Shown here piece after piece: positions 25,101 through 35,557 of a stretch of 64,000 nt of DNA. Within the stretch, counting starts at the first letter, position 1. Every line of letters starts with the position of its first letter. Location of the stretch: the NCBI GenBank assembly GCA_019095985.1, contig CM032660.1, positions 18,850,431-18,914,430 of the forward strand, read 5' to 3'. The translations under genes and the position numbers were made by a program. Source of the stretch: Streblospio benedicti. Taxonomy: Eukaryota > Annelida > Polychaeta > Spionida > Spionidae. The notes below the pieces were generated by a model, which made no database searches, was not told where the DNA came from, and was given only the letters and a program-made list of their open reading frames with translations.

Positions 25101-26519
25101 GCGTTGTACACATTTCACGTGCGTAACAATATGTTTAGCAATTAGTATAACTAGCGCTAACCGGCTGTTTGATTCTAACTAGTTGTACTTGAAAGTGCTT
25201 CAGAAACTACTAATTTTCCAATTTAGATCACAAGTAAATCAGTTGTTTGTCGTTTACACCCCTAAACCTTCACAATTCAAACCACTTACAAGCACCTAGT
25301 TGAGAAAAGAGTCCTAATTAAAATAAGAGATATATGTGTCTGGGAACTTTCTACGGCCACGACTTAATATTGAATTAACGTAGCCGTAAATTTCGCTACT
25401 TAAATTTACGTTGTTCTCTTTAAATTGCCAACATCTATACCTAGTTCAGCGTTAAAAATTTCAGATATAAAACAAGCGAACACGTACGTAGGTGTTAATC
25501 TGTCAGTAATTATATTGAACTGGCAATTAAAAACAGATGGTCATTTTTCAAATCCAAGTAGGCCTGCGAGTACTAACCTTATACGTTCTCTTTAGTACCA
25601 TGTAATCATAAAGAAAGCAATATTAGTAAATATAATGGCTTACAAGTTACAGTTATCATAATAAGTGCGTCGTAGCGACTATAGATGCCACTGCACATAA
25701 CGTTAATAGGTGTCCCACCGGAAAGGGAGAGACGCGTTAGAACCATATATCAAACTTTTCAAATAATATAATATCTAGCAGGAAACCTTGACTAATTTGG
25801 TAAGTAAAACAATGGATGTATAAAATCTTCAGCTTAAACCATCCATCCCCGTTATGGGCACCTAAGAACTATATATTTAGACTTAGCCTTAGATCCAATT
25901 AGGATCCTTACAGTTCGACACAACTGTTTACTAACCCGATGAGTAAAAGTAGCAAAATGAATTCAAACAAACTTACACTCATCTCATCCAAATCTAACAA
26001 TGTTCTAATCTAAATCTAAGATATTAACAACTAAAAGAATGACTGCATTTTAACCACGCACCTTCCAGACTTGGTGATCACCATCTCCGTGCCATACTCG
26101 TGGAACTGATCCCACAGCTCTTTGCCGTCCAGGTCGGCCTTGGGGTCGTCGTGCACGTCAGGCTCTGGAGGCTCGGGGCAACGCGTCTGGCGGGGCAGGG
26201 ACGACATGTACATGTCCCCGGGCGAGAGCGGGGTCCTGCCCTGCTGCAGCTTGGGGTACAGAGCCATCGAGCCAGGGAAGCCCATGGCTGGGCCTAGGGC
26301 CCCGTGTCCGCCCGGGAAGGCGAGGCCCGGGTGCGGGGGAGCGCCGGCCGTCGTGAGGAGGCCTTGGTAGTCCCCCGGCCTGGGGAGCAGGAACGGGTTG
26401 AAGGCGGCTGCCATGGCCGCGGAGACGGACGGGTGCTGAGAGCGAGGGGGAGCGGCCCCGGGGGCGGAGGGGGCGAGGTCGCGTCCGGCAGAGGGAGGGT
26501 GGTTCTGATCAAAGATCAT
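1037..26519 (-). CDS. Tbx2/3: Tbx2/3 T-box transcription factor, 5' part (exons 1-4; join 26519-26062, 13457-13190, 2557-2411, 1113-1037), incomplete at left edge
   Basis: Nuclear, sequence-specific transcription factor; Tbx2/3 proteins are mostly repressors acting in patterning and cell-fate choice. Four exons with GT/AG junctions join in frame to 316 codons plus two bases. Residues (counted from the ATG at 26519): proline/glycine/alanine-rich N-terminus about 1-125, T-box about 130 to 316. Diagnostic pieces are [77 protein letters not shown] and [40 protein letters not shown] and the N-terminal MAxxxPFxxxRP motif point to Tbx2/3 rather than Tbx4/5 or Tbx1. Exon lengths 268, 147 and 77 bp equal those I know for vertebrate TBX2/TBX3. 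The C-terminus lies outside the window, so the frame is open by truncation, not damage. No other gene overlaps it. Confidence 0.96.
1114..2410 (-). other. Tbx2/3 intron 3 (1,297 bp)
   Basis: Bounded by GTGAAC (donor of exon 3) and TTTTGCAG (acceptor of exon 4). The stretch about 1230-1830 is GC-rich and complex, and includes AGCAGACGA at about 1242, one base short of the window's recurrent AGCAGACGAC word. No coding exon seen. Confidence 0.85.
2411..2557 (-). CDS. Tbx2/3: Tbx2/3 coding exon 3 (T-box)
   Basis: Acceptor TACTTGCAG|ACGATACTG, donor GAAAAG|GTGAAC, both phase 0; 147 bp encode 49 codons (residues 243-291), from [18 protein letters not shown] to [11 protein letters not shown]. The middle reads [17 protein letters not shown] where bilaterian Tbx2/3 proteins typically read ANDILKLPYSTFRTYVF. 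The frame is intact and the flanks are highly conserved, so this looks like lineage divergence rather than decay. Exon size matches the family. Confidence 0.97.
5740..6330. promoter_or_regulatory. candidate regulatory island in intron 2
   Basis: GC-rich, CpG-containing stretch inside an AT-rich intron, with a GAG-rich run near 6129-6145 and a CAGACGAC word just outside at 5693. It is open in more than one frame, as expected of GC-rich DNA, with no domain. Called regulatory by composition and position in a developmental gene only. Confidence 0.3.
7000..8540. promoter_or_regulatory. candidate regulatory region in intron 2
   Basis: About 1.5 kb of complex, moderately GC-rich sequence free of low-complexity runs, with an ETS-like core ACTTCCGGAA at 6975-6984 on its left edge. 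Overlapping open frames on both strands have no recognisable domain. Conservation would decide. Confidence 0.3.
10560..10760. promoter_or_regulatory. GC-rich island in intron 2
   Basis: A 200 bp GC-rich block with sharp borders in AT-rich intron, containing several GCC/GGC-core words. Two overlapping minus frames of about 80 codons cover it but encode nothing recognisable. Confidence 0.25.
13190..13457 (-). CDS. Tbx2/3: Tbx2/3 coding exon 2 (core T-box)
   Basis: Acceptor TTTCAG|ACGTATG completes the split Arg codon and gives [12 protein letters not shown]. The donor is GGATTT|GTGAGT, phase 0. The 268 bp encode 89 full codons, residues 154-242. It holds the [23 protein letters not shown] strands, the highly conserved [20 protein letters not shown] loop and [16 protein letters not shown]. 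In T-box structures this region supplies dimer-contact residues and part of the DNA-binding surface. Ser stands in DKSGF where most Tbx2/3 proteins have His (DKHGF). Length equals the vertebrate TBX3 exon 2. Confidence 0.97.
15430..15960. promoter_or_regulatory. candidate regulatory element in intron 1
   Basis: Complex GC-rich block with a TCF/LEF-type CTTTGATG at about 15537, the recurrent GTCGTCTG at 15590-15597 and GGCGGCCATGATG near 15657. Several frames are open on both strands but none looks like a protein family. Placement in the first intron of Tbx2/3 makes an enhancer plausible. Confidence 0.35.
17020..17240. promoter_or_regulatory. GC-rich island in intron 1
   Basis: CpG-rich 200 bp block with CAGACGAC at 17229-17236, ending abruptly in AT-rich DNA. 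It forms the first third of a 232-codon plus-strand open frame (16953-17651) that I do not accept as a gene because its composition changes midway and it lacks a domain. Confidence 0.3.
18620..18680. repeat. A-rich (AAAAC)n-like tract
   Basis: Repeated AAAAC/AAAC words in intron 1. Similar tracts occur at 32290-32323, 42440-42490, 59605-59905 and 60849-60990. Confidence 0.85.
20087..20440. repeat. degenerate short-period repeat (unit about 25-30 bp)
   Basis: Variants of a word like GTGTACATTTATTGTACAA recur (GTGCATTTATTGTACAACTG, GCGTACGTATTGTCCAATTG, GTACATTCATTGTACACG), followed by spaced TTGCA...CTGT variants. It looks like an old, decayed minisatellite. It includes the T-box half-site TCACACCT at 20191. 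Confidence 0.4.
21614..23246. repeat. 1.63 kb duplicated segment, copy 1 (left of gap)
   Basis: Nearly the same sequence and length as 23347-24980, with substitutions and 1-3 base indels scattered along it (about 3% by eye). Its right end abuts the N run exactly. It contains a cluster of GGTCA words and a hairpin. Most simply the second allele of the same locus left unmerged by the assembler. Confidence 0.95.
22620..22663. repeat. hairpin-forming inverted repeat (copy also at 24349-24391)
   Basis: Arms AATGTACACGGTTTCA (22620-22635) and TGAAACCCTGTACATT (22648-22663) pair over 16 bases with one mismatch around a 12-base T-rich loop. It is retained in the second copy at 24349-24391 with only a loop-length change. 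Confidence 0.8.
23247..23346. other. assembly gap of exactly 100 N
   Basis: One hundred N, the conventional placeholder for a scaffold gap of unknown length. It lies precisely between the two copies of a 1.63 kb repeat. Confidence 1.
23347..24980. repeat. 1.63 kb duplicated segment, copy 2 (right of gap)
   Basis: Starts at the first base after the N run and ends at CTAACAAAACTTCTT, the same words that end copy 1 at the gap. Differences from copy 1 look like heterozygosity: isolated SNPs and small indels, most frequent near both ends. Confidence 0.95.
26062..26519 (-). CDS. Tbx2/3: Tbx2/3 coding exon 1 (N-terminus and start of T-box)
   Basis: The frame has an in-frame TAA at 26549-26547, so no upstream coding extension exists in this exon. 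The first ATG is at 26519 (MIFDQNH) but has a weak context (T at -3). A second ATG at 26414 ([16 protein letters not shown]) has a near-perfect Kozak context, GCGGCCATGG, and aligns with the conserved MAYHPFHAPRPADF of vertebrate TBX2, so it may be the main or an additional start. The exon is GC-rich, and Pro, Gly and Ala dominate until the acidic linker [15 protein letters not shown]. The T-box then begins at [18 protein letters not shown]. The donor reads TCTGGAAG|GTGCGTG and leaves phase 2 (AG of the Arg codon). Confidence 0.95.
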
Positions 26520-26739
26520 CGAGGGTCGTCTGTCCACTAGCAATAGTTATAACACCAACAATCCTTGAAGATATAGTCCGATCACAACAACACCGACAAT
26601 GAAATATCCCTATAGTACATACAACCAATACAATGTCGAATCCTTTCAATCAAAAATCACTACACTTCCTTCCGTTATAACCAACTATAATCCACTGTTC
26701 ACTATATTGAAACGCCTGGCGTACATATCACTACATAGA

Positions 26740-27310
26740 CTGTGGCAGCTAGTCCCACGACACCGACATCGTAGCGTGCGTCTCGCTGTCGTCTGTTGCT
26801 GCCTCTGACACTCGGCCGTGTTACTTTCACACCGCCCGAGTGACGACCGCTTCCTGCCGCCGCCGCCACCTCCGCGCTCACCGCTGATTGGCCGACGCCG
26901 CGCCACTGGCCAATAAGGTGTGAGAATGGGCGGGGCCTCGCCGAGTGCAGGCGACAATTCTGACGGCTGACGAGCCAGTAGCCGAGCAGGCGCCTCGGCG
27001 CTTCGCTTTGATCCCTCTCGCCGCCGCCGCCGCCGCTGATGCAGACGACACTTGTTGTCGGCTGCGGCGTGGTGTCGCCAAACCCCTAAATAACAGATGC
27101 GGCGACTGATAAGCGCGGCCTTTTACACCCGAAATCCGGCCAAATTGAACATAATGGCCCCCGATCTTTTGTCGACGACGTTTGCGGCAGCATGGCGTGC
27201 TATACTCGCGCCACCGATGTCGGCTGCTTGTATATGGGACTCGGCGGCGGCCTAGAGAGAGCCGCCGCCGCCAGTTTTGAGGTGTTGCCGGACGGCGCCA
27301 ACAGTCCTCC
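26740..27310 (-). promoter_or_regulatory. Tbx2/3 CpG-rich, TATA-less core promoter and 5' UTR region
   Basis: Immediately upstream of exon 1, CpG density and GC content rise sharply. Within 50 bp lie a CCAAT box read on the minus strand (ATTGG at 26887-26891), a CCAAT on the plus strand (26910-26914), a perfect T-box half-site AGGTGTGA (26916-26923) and a GC box GGGCGGGGC (26928-26936). A CCG run follows at 27021-27036. Copies of GTCGTCTG/CAGACGAC lie at 26525, 26788 and 27042. No TATA box is apparent. The exact transcription start cannot be placed by eye. Confidence 0.65.
26916..26923. promoter_or_regulatory. T-box half-site in the Tbx2/3 promoter
   Basis: AGGTGTGA (TCACACCT on the other strand) is the exact consensus half-site bound by T-box proteins, including TBX2 and TBX3. 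It sits between a CCAAT box and a GC box, a good place for autoregulation. An 8-mer can occur by chance, so function is inference. Another exact copy lies in intron 1 at 20191-20198. Confidence 0.45.
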
Positions 27311-28560
27311 AACCTATCACTGCCCTAACAACCTGCTGTTTGCACGCTAAGAACAAAACAAACTTTTATGATACTCCAACTAGAAATAATATTTGTTCAA
27401 ACGTTCACGGCTCTCTGCAGGCTCTATTTCTCTGCTGCTTCGAGTTACGACGAACTATACACACGTGCTAATTACGCACGTATCGCTGCGTTTACACGCT
27501 AGAAACGTACACAACACGCCAGACGAGATTTCACCAGTACCAAGCTAGATATGTGAAAACAGGTTCGTCCTGGAGGTGGCAGTGAAGGAATCAAGGCTTT
27601 AGAGCGAGCCAGAAAGGCATTGGGGCGTACGCGACGTCGACGGACGTCAGCCCGGGCCGCAGCAGACACGGGGACGCGCCGAGATCGGGCGATAGGCGCC
27701 GCCAGCGAGTCGCCGGCGAGAGTCCCGGGCCACTTTCATCTCACCGCCGACTCCGCAAAGGCGAAAGTCGGCGCCGACCGCGCACAAAGCCCCAATCTGC
27801 GCGAGTATCTCTTTGGTGGTGGTGGGGACGCTTTCTGCTGTTGTGGTTGGAGTTTGGGATTATCTATTGCAGACCCGGATCCACCACATGTACTTGTAAT
27901 GTGGGTAGGACCTTGCAAGGGGTGTGTGGATGTGGCAGGTTTGTTTTAATTAAACTGGTTGAAAAAGCCTAGTAAGATTAATTGATATCAAGAAGTTAGG
28001 TCTCAATATTATGCATATGGACGACGCAGCTCCTAGAACTTTACAGAATTCAAAACGTGAAACGGCAAACTACATTTCAACTGTCGTTTCAGAAAAATGG
28101 ACAAGGATCCAGACCCTTTTTTATTGGGACCCCTTGTAAGGACGTAACCACGTTATCAGCTCCTTTCAGCGAGAGCGGCTGCGGCGGCGACACTCTTGTA
28201 GCCAAACGACTTTCAATCGAACTGCTCAATCGTCTGCTCCTGACGCACGTGGATCGGCGGCGGCTGCGGCGGCGGCGTCATTGTCATGCAGATTTCGGCG
28301 GCGTCACGGGGGTGGGGGCCGTGTGGAGGGATCGCTCCCGCCTCCCAGTGCTGCTGGCTGCTGGCAGCGACGGCACAGGCGCCTCGGAGGCGACGACAGC
28401 GCTCTCTCGTCAAGTGGCTTGTAAAACAGTGCGTGTTGAATACTGGCTGGGGGCTTGGGGGTGGGAGGGGAAGAGAAAGGGAGGGTGTTATAGATAGGGA
28501 TGAGTACGGTTGGTGCAAAATCTGCTTGCTGACGTTGTATGTCTGTAAGGAATCTGTGCA
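27310..28560. promoter_or_regulatory. upstream CpG-rich flank of the Tbx2/3 promoter
   Basis: Two GC-rich blocks (27600-27800 and 28150-28410) extend the promoter island. GGCGCC palindromes lie near 27292, 27695, 27770 and 28377, and TCGTCTGCT near 28230. Open frames on both strands lack any domain. Likely proximal regulatory DNA; a divergent non-coding transcript is possible but unsupported. Confidence 0.4.
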
Positions 28561-31500
28561 CTTAGTGTAGACGAATAAAAGATGATATGATATGTGAGTC
28601 CAATTGTGCATGTTCGATGCCCCTCTGAATAGAGCACTTAATTATCCTACTGACAGACTTTTCAACTCAACGTCTTTGTCAATGTTCTGACGTTGAAGTA
28701 GATGTAGTGAAAATTGGAAGTCAGTTTTAATGCCAATATGATTGTTTTCAATAGCTGTAATGTGTGTGTGTGTGTGTTTTGAAAATCCGGTGTCTTTGGC
28801 AGAATAACTCTTAAAATTAGCATATCCACACACAGCTGGCATCGAGCCAATTCACTTACGACATTGGTCCGGAACTATATATGTCATTACGACCCGTGAA
28901 ATATAACGGGACAGTGGCATGGTATCATATTCATAACCGAGCACACGACATCATAACATTCGTATTATGTCATCGCACTAGATAAGCATAAAGTGCTCTG
29001 TCCAACGAACTCTTACATCAAGAGACATCGATGATTCAATACCAGAAGAAATTGACTACATACCGCATGATCTTCATGGACACTCAGCCACAAAGTACGT
29101 GTATATTCTTCAACACTTCCTCACACAAGGGCCATCCTTTAGCATTCTACAGGTTGCATAAAAGTGTGCACTGGCTTTACTCATGCTTATGTCAATTGAT
29201 TTACAGCCGTAAGTTGCAGCATTTTATGGACCAACAGACACGTACTAATAAAAGTCTTTGATGTAGGCGTTTCAAAGCTTCATTATGCAATAAAGTTATA
29301 TTTACCAGCTTGGTAATCATGCAACGGCCAGGCTGTTTCTTCAGCGTAAAGCCAGGTCACTTTGATATGATCTTGTCTATCAAGGAAGGAAAAAACAGTT
29401 CAGAAAGAGAGGGAAGTGTCTCTATCGTGGTCAAAAAGATGCAGAAAAGTGGCTAACACGTCTGGTGTGTTAAAAGTCTCAACGCAAACAAGAATCCCTG
29501 GAGTATGCTTGATAAGCACAATCTCTGTACGTTTTCTACACAGTAACAGACGATATCGGGAAGCATGTGAGAGTGTAAGTGGTTAGCACAGGCAAAACAC
29601 AGACAGGGCCTTGTCAAAGTTGACCAAATCCACATTGGAATCTCAAGCAGGGCGCTCTCAGCTAAACGGAAACAGAGTGTGTTTAAATGTGTCACAATAT
29701 CCTGGCCGTTCCGTTGTTTTCTCGTTTACTTATCAACTGTGAAAAGTATGTGTCCATAAAAAGCAAATTACAGATCAAAGGCTATGAACTTGGCTCGGAC
29801 TAAATCCTACACACTAACTGCCGTCTGCTTGGCTCTCTCTGGCGCCCAGTCCCTCTTCAAATATTGTGCTATGCTGACAAAAAGACGAGCGTAGATGACT
29901 TGACTTTGATATCAGTCAAGTTGCCAGTAGGCAGGATAGTTCTCTGCTTAATTAATTCACCTTAGAGTGTTGTGGGCCTAAGCTAAACCCGTCGAAAATG
30001 CCTCGCCGGCGCTGGAAAAGCCTTTCTGGCGCCCGCCATTCGGGCCGATCACGTCTGCTCGACTGCGCTAAAATCACACTGGCCACTCGGGCATTTTTGC
30101 GGTGGGATAACAACATAAACGCTATTTTCTTTCATCACCTAGCCAAAATACACTTACAGTTTCGTGTAACGTAACTTGTTACCAGAAGCCAGCAGACGTT
30201 TCGCCTGATTAGACGCGCTTATTCATACTAATTGATGTTTAGCTTGCAAATTTAAAGTGTTAGGTCAACTTATGAAGTCATGTGCATGGGAAACAAACAT
30301 TTTCTTGCCATGGTGTGTGTGTTGAAAATGAGACTATTAACTTGCTAGAATGTAGTGTATTTGAAATGCTTGAATATGTTGTAGGTACAAGGATAGTTTG
30401 TTTTGCTGATAGGTGTGGAATTTAACATATGAATTTCAAGATGGAAATGTCCACCCTTTTTACATGACATTCTAGAACATGCATGCATTCTCGAATAGTC
30501 TCTTTTCACTTAACACTGGGGTTTTAATAACCGAATTAACACCATTTGAATGCAAATTCTGTCATGGAAACTATAGAACGTAACAAAAGCTTTCAACATG
30601 TGTGGAATTATTACACTATATTAAAAATAATGAGTGAAGAAGTCATGTTGTCCTGGGATCATTAAATGTAATTAGCAATGGTGCCAAAATATCACACCAG
30701 CCTCTGCATAAAAGGGTGTAATGGAAGATATCAATTATCCGGTGACAAGTGTCTATATGTTCACCGCACAGACTCCATGTTTGCTGCACATTTTTGCAGC
30801 CGACAATCATATGCAAATGAGGTGGGCGAAAATAGAACAATAAAGCCATAAAGAGCAATCCACGGGGAGTCACCCCGTCAATAGGTTGTGATGCTATATC
30901 ACAGGGCGAAGATTAATTCTCTAATTGAGTGAAAATGAGGCAATTTAAAGGCGCTTTCTTTTGTGCTGAAGTGCTTACATGGCAGAGATCGTATTTGTTG
31001 TGCAAAATCCATTATGTAAACTGCCTTCCCGTGAGCCTAGGAAAAGTCGTCTGCCCGCTACGATACTGGCGCCAGTGAAATCGTTTTTGATACATTTTCA
31101 TTGTGGGGCTAAGCACCGTGCCAGCGAAATCTGCTTTACAGAATGCCTATTATATAATGCACACCAAACAGAGACAGACTATTTTTGAAAAATATTTGGG
31201 GTAAATATTGTTTTGCGTGGAATTTTATCGACTAATTATAGGTTTTCATTCAGTGTTCTAGTGTTTTGTGAACAGCTACCGCATTATATCCGTCATCAAG
31301 AGTATCTTTGCGCGCAGTGGTTGGTGGGTGCTTTTTTCTGTCACAAAACCCAGCTTGTTTTATATGGTGTAATCCTCTCAAGCCATAGCTTTGTCATATG
31401 CTATTTCAAAGTGATGGGCGCTGATATTGTAGACAGAAAAGCGATTATTTTGACACGCACGGTAGCTAAGACGCACGTGCCTCATGGTTTTGTCCCCGTC

Positions 31501-34500
31501 TCTATCAGAAGATAACGCCACAAAGCAAACGACTTTGCGCGGAGATGTCTCACATCTCTGGCGACTATCAGCTAATGAAATCTTCTCATTGTACTGAAGA
31601 CAAACACGTGATTATGCCACAGCTGCGCACTACCCACGGACATGGACTTCTCTTATTAACCCTTTACTGGAAAAACCCTTTATTAGCCTAGAAGAAAGAC
31701 TAATATAAGCTCATATCTACCAAGATGAATGATATGGACATGGACTCTGCTTAACCCTTTACTAAAATAACCATGTACTACCCTAGAATAAATAAAGACG
31801 AGTATAAGCTCACATCTACCCACTTGATGGATGTCTGTTTTCCAGCTGAACGCAATCAGCTAGGTGAATCAGACATCCATTATTTCAGACTATAACACAG
31901 ACTAATCTAAGCTAAAATTGATCACAATGGACGCCTGGGTCGCATGAAACGCAGAGGGTGAATTAGACATCCGCACTGCTAGATTTGAGCTTATTTTAGG
32001 TTTTATCATGGGCCTCATAAGCAGTAGCATTTACTATTTCAGTGTCTAAAGGGTTACTGATGGAGGATACAGTAGAACGTGTCTTCTGTGAGCACATTGA
32101 AGTATAATCAAGTGTTTCCATGGTAGACAGGTTTTCACTATACATAGGTCCTTGTGGATCAGTGTGACATGTCCTATAATATATGTGGCCATCTTCAAGG
32201 GAATCCAGGCGTGTCCATGAAATATAGGCGTTTGATAGGTATACAGAGGTGCATAACAACATTACGTATTAGTCATATATAGAGAACAAAGAAAAAACAA
32301 AACAAAAAAAACAAAACAAAACGCGCACAACAATTTCTATAAGGAGGTGCTGACATTCGGACAAGATGAATTAATTGTTGTTGAACTCAAGTTTACAAAA
32401 ACAGCAACGTTCTTGAGTGGAATGTTCTTAGTAATTATTTAGGATCATTTCTGAACAGGGTGGCATCAACACTCTCTTATGAGAGGTGGTTATCATTAAC
32501 AGTGGGTTATTCAGACAATGTTATGATATTGTTGGTTGTCTGTGTTGTCTAAAATCAAACAAATTGCAAATGTTATGATAGCAATTGTGTTAATGGTAAA
32601 TTTGATGCATATAGTTTTCACAATATAACCTCCTCTTTGACCATAAAAACACCTTTAAACTTTTGTAGCAGAGACAAGGAAAACCTTCTATAAATGTTTT
32701 TTCTATAATTTCTGTAAGAAATTCTATATATAGATAGATAAGAGGACATATTAGTTCATCTTATTGAATGAACACACGGCAAACCATTGATTTCTTTTAA
32801 TTAAAGTTAGCTGCTTGCTGTTGGGTTGAACTAATTGCAAGTGTACAAATACACTTTCAAATAAAATATAGCTCTGTAGGTGTCTTCCTACACAATATTG
32901 TCATTATAATTAAATAACAAGACTGCCAGGTAGACATATTAATAGGGAATCGCTAAACTACAGCCTTTTTGTACTGTAAGTGATTTTAAACATATATCAC
33001 ACCCGGCTTGAAAGTACTTGTGTATACCAAGTAACAAATTATGGTTTGATCGCAAACTGATCAACAAACTCGACAAACATAATGGTTTGATCAGAAAACA
33101 AAACCCCTGGTTGTTTCACCTATATAATTGCAGGGCCCAGCAGGTGAAATTATCTACATTGTTTGCAATAGATAACTACTTAATTAGGCTAGTTTGCCTA
33201 GCCCCTCCACTTTTACGAGTTAACCTCTGGCATTTCGTGCCCAGGCTTTGAAGTGCCGACTGATTGGTCATCGGTGGTGGTCATCGCAAATAGACCATTG
33301 CTTGACCCTCGAAACCTTTTTGATTTTTCAATGTAACATACAGTGATATGTAATTACATATAAAATGTATGTACTTTTGGCAACTGCAATAAAATATTGC
33401 TGCAGCTATACATGTATTACATTGTTAATATTTCTGGTCATATAACATTATACTTTAACCCATTAATCACCTTGTAGGTATTCATGTATATGCAACATAT
33501 ATGTAACTGATTCCAAAAATATTTTGCATGTTTAACACTGATACAGATACGAGAGTATTGTCCTCGAAAAAAGCTATCAACATGTCTGATCAGTTTGCAT
33601 GACGTTCTTATTCAACAGAATTAAAAGCATGGCGTCTTGATCAATGTATTAATTTGTTAATTATCTTGTATCTAAACACTTAGCCGGTTTTGGGGTGTTT
33701 TCAATTGTCAGTTGCCAAAGGAACTTAGCACACACAGAGGCTTTAATAGATTACGCAAACTTGATTTACTTGGAAGGACTTGACGCTACCTTCAGATCAC
33801 AGTTTGCAATGGCAGTTGAACAATACTGTGCTAAATACAATCCCTTAATTAGATCACCAGAAAACCAACTCCCCGGGGAGTTTGACTTGATACTTAGTGA
33901 CTTCTACTCAAACACTCAATACACAGCAATTATATGGCATTAGCCGCATCCCAAGAGCTGTAGGAATACACGACAAATGGTTATGTAACTGTCTAGCCTT
34001 GGTAATTATTTGAAAGTTAAGTCAGTATTAAGCATATTGCACAGTTAACCTATTGCTGATTAGTTTGTGATTGATGCCTTAAAGACTCTCAAATTGACCA
34101 AAAGATGGACGTCAGCCACACAATATTACTAAAATCCCATGACGCAAAAACCTCCTAGCCCACAATTTGTATGTGTCACCACACAGCAATGAACAACATC
34201 CATAAACAAAATAAATACTCCAAACATGTCAATCAACGTTCGTAAAAACTGCAAAAACGCACACCTCTGGGTTGTAAACCTTGCACAGGTATGGCCAAGT
34301 CTCTTATCGCCTGTCCCCTTAGAAACTGTGGAGAGCTCTCGAGCGAAGATGGTTCTAGGGGGATTAGAGAACACTCCAGACGCCTTGTCCGTAGACACAA
34401 AACTGATTACAAGAGGTTTGATGGAGACTAATGTGAAATTAAGAGTACTGTTAAGAGATACGCAACAGCCAGAGACATATTTGCCTACATGTATATTTAA

Positions 34501-35540
34501 TCCTTTCGCTTCCACGCATATAGATATTGCAGATAGCGGGGATTATTTATAGTACTTTCTCGAGAACTTTGGGCGTGAGTGGCATTGTTGCAATACTTTT
34601 GGGGAATTCCACTTGTCGTGCAAGATTTCGAGGCTGTAAGCTTAGATTCTTGCCGTATGAAATGTTGTACCTTATTGTAAGCTGACATACTATATATGGA
34701 CGCTACCCGCTGATTTAAGTGGCCATAACAGATACGTCATTATCATTTCACAATCTCTGTTGACCTAAACACCTATGCAAGTGACAAATTTACGCAGTGG
34801 GATTCGTTTTTAACAAGACAAAAGTGTTTTTGTGTAACACTTCAAATGAAACGGCAGCAAGTAAGCCACCTATCCTTGTAAATGCCTTAAGTAATCAGAA
34901 TCAACACAGATAATACCCATTTCTTCAGCCGATTTAACAATAAATAACAGTCTGAAACATTTATGCTGGCGCCAGAAATATTAGAAACATTACCATTTAT
35001 TATTTGATACTAACACTAAGTCTACCTCTGATTGTCTCCAAAGAAGCTCAAGTGCTTTAAACGCGACAGACAAATTGTCTAATGCCATAATAGGTTTAAT
35101 TAATAAGATAAGTCTACTTAGTCAGTCTTGATTACTACAATCCTCAAGTAAAATCTAGTAGAAATGAAAGAGATCAAAGAGTCAAGTACTTTGGCTCCTT
35201 TTATGTAAACGTGACCAGGATCAGGAAGATTTTTAAATGTTTTTAATGTCTGTGTTGGGTCAAAAGGATCATTAGAAATATTTTTACATGGTTGATATTG
35301 TCAAACACCATTGTTGTTTTTCAGCATTATATGCAAATTGGAAAAAAGGTCTTAATAAATCTAATGTTACTAAATTGGAAAAAAAAATACAAATGGAAAA
35401 TACAGAGAAAACAATGACAGATCTAGGGTTTTTCTGGAAGAAGAGCATTTTATTCCAAATACGCAGCATGCACTAGCAAGTGAATTCACCACCTGCTAGA
35501 GGATATAGTAAGACATTTTTATCAAGACACAACATGGTCT
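28561..35540. other. upstream non-coding region, no gene recognised
   Basis: AT-rich with complex patches at about 29820-30110 and 30620-31650. A site pair GTCGTCTG (31046) and GGCGCC (31068) and a second pair GGCGCC/GTCTGC (30028-30056) lie here. A (GT)n run near 28762-28776, a 98-bp tandem repeat at 31640 and an (AAAAC)n tract near 32290 are the only repeats. A 108-codon plus frame at 34226-34552 encodes nothing I recognise. Confidence 0.6.
31640..31835. repeat. tandem duplication, period 98 bp, two diverged copies
   Basis: ACATGGACT, then TTAACCCTTTACT, ATAAGCTCA and ATCTACC recur in the same order at 31640 and 31738. A more decayed partial copy (GACATCCATTATTTCAGACT, CTAATCTAAGCT) follows to about 31990. 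The flank is AT-rich. Confidence 0.75.
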
Positions 35541-35557
35541 ATGAATTACATCATTGA

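Larger units (their letters stand above)
13458..26061 (-). other. Tbx2/3 intron 1 (12,604 bp as assembled)
   Basis: Bounded by GTGCGTG (exon 1 donor) and TTTCAG (exon 2 acceptor). It contains an assembly gap with a duplicated 1.63 kb flank, candidate regulatory islands at 15.43-15.96, 17.02-17.23 and 18.79-19.45 kb, A-rich tracts and a degenerate short-period repeat near 20.1 kb. The 24.98-26.06 kb part is AT-rich and featureless by eye. Confidence 0.85.

Noticed and set aside
26541-26543. Start of Tbx2/3 at residues MLVDRRPS
   Set aside because: The codon here is TTG, not ATG, and an in-frame TAA lies two codons upstream; the first ATG is at 26519.
33695-33943. 82-codon plus frame with protein-like composition
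   Set aside because: No recognisable motif, no donor or acceptor in a useful phase that I can support, AT-rich surroundings; likely chance.
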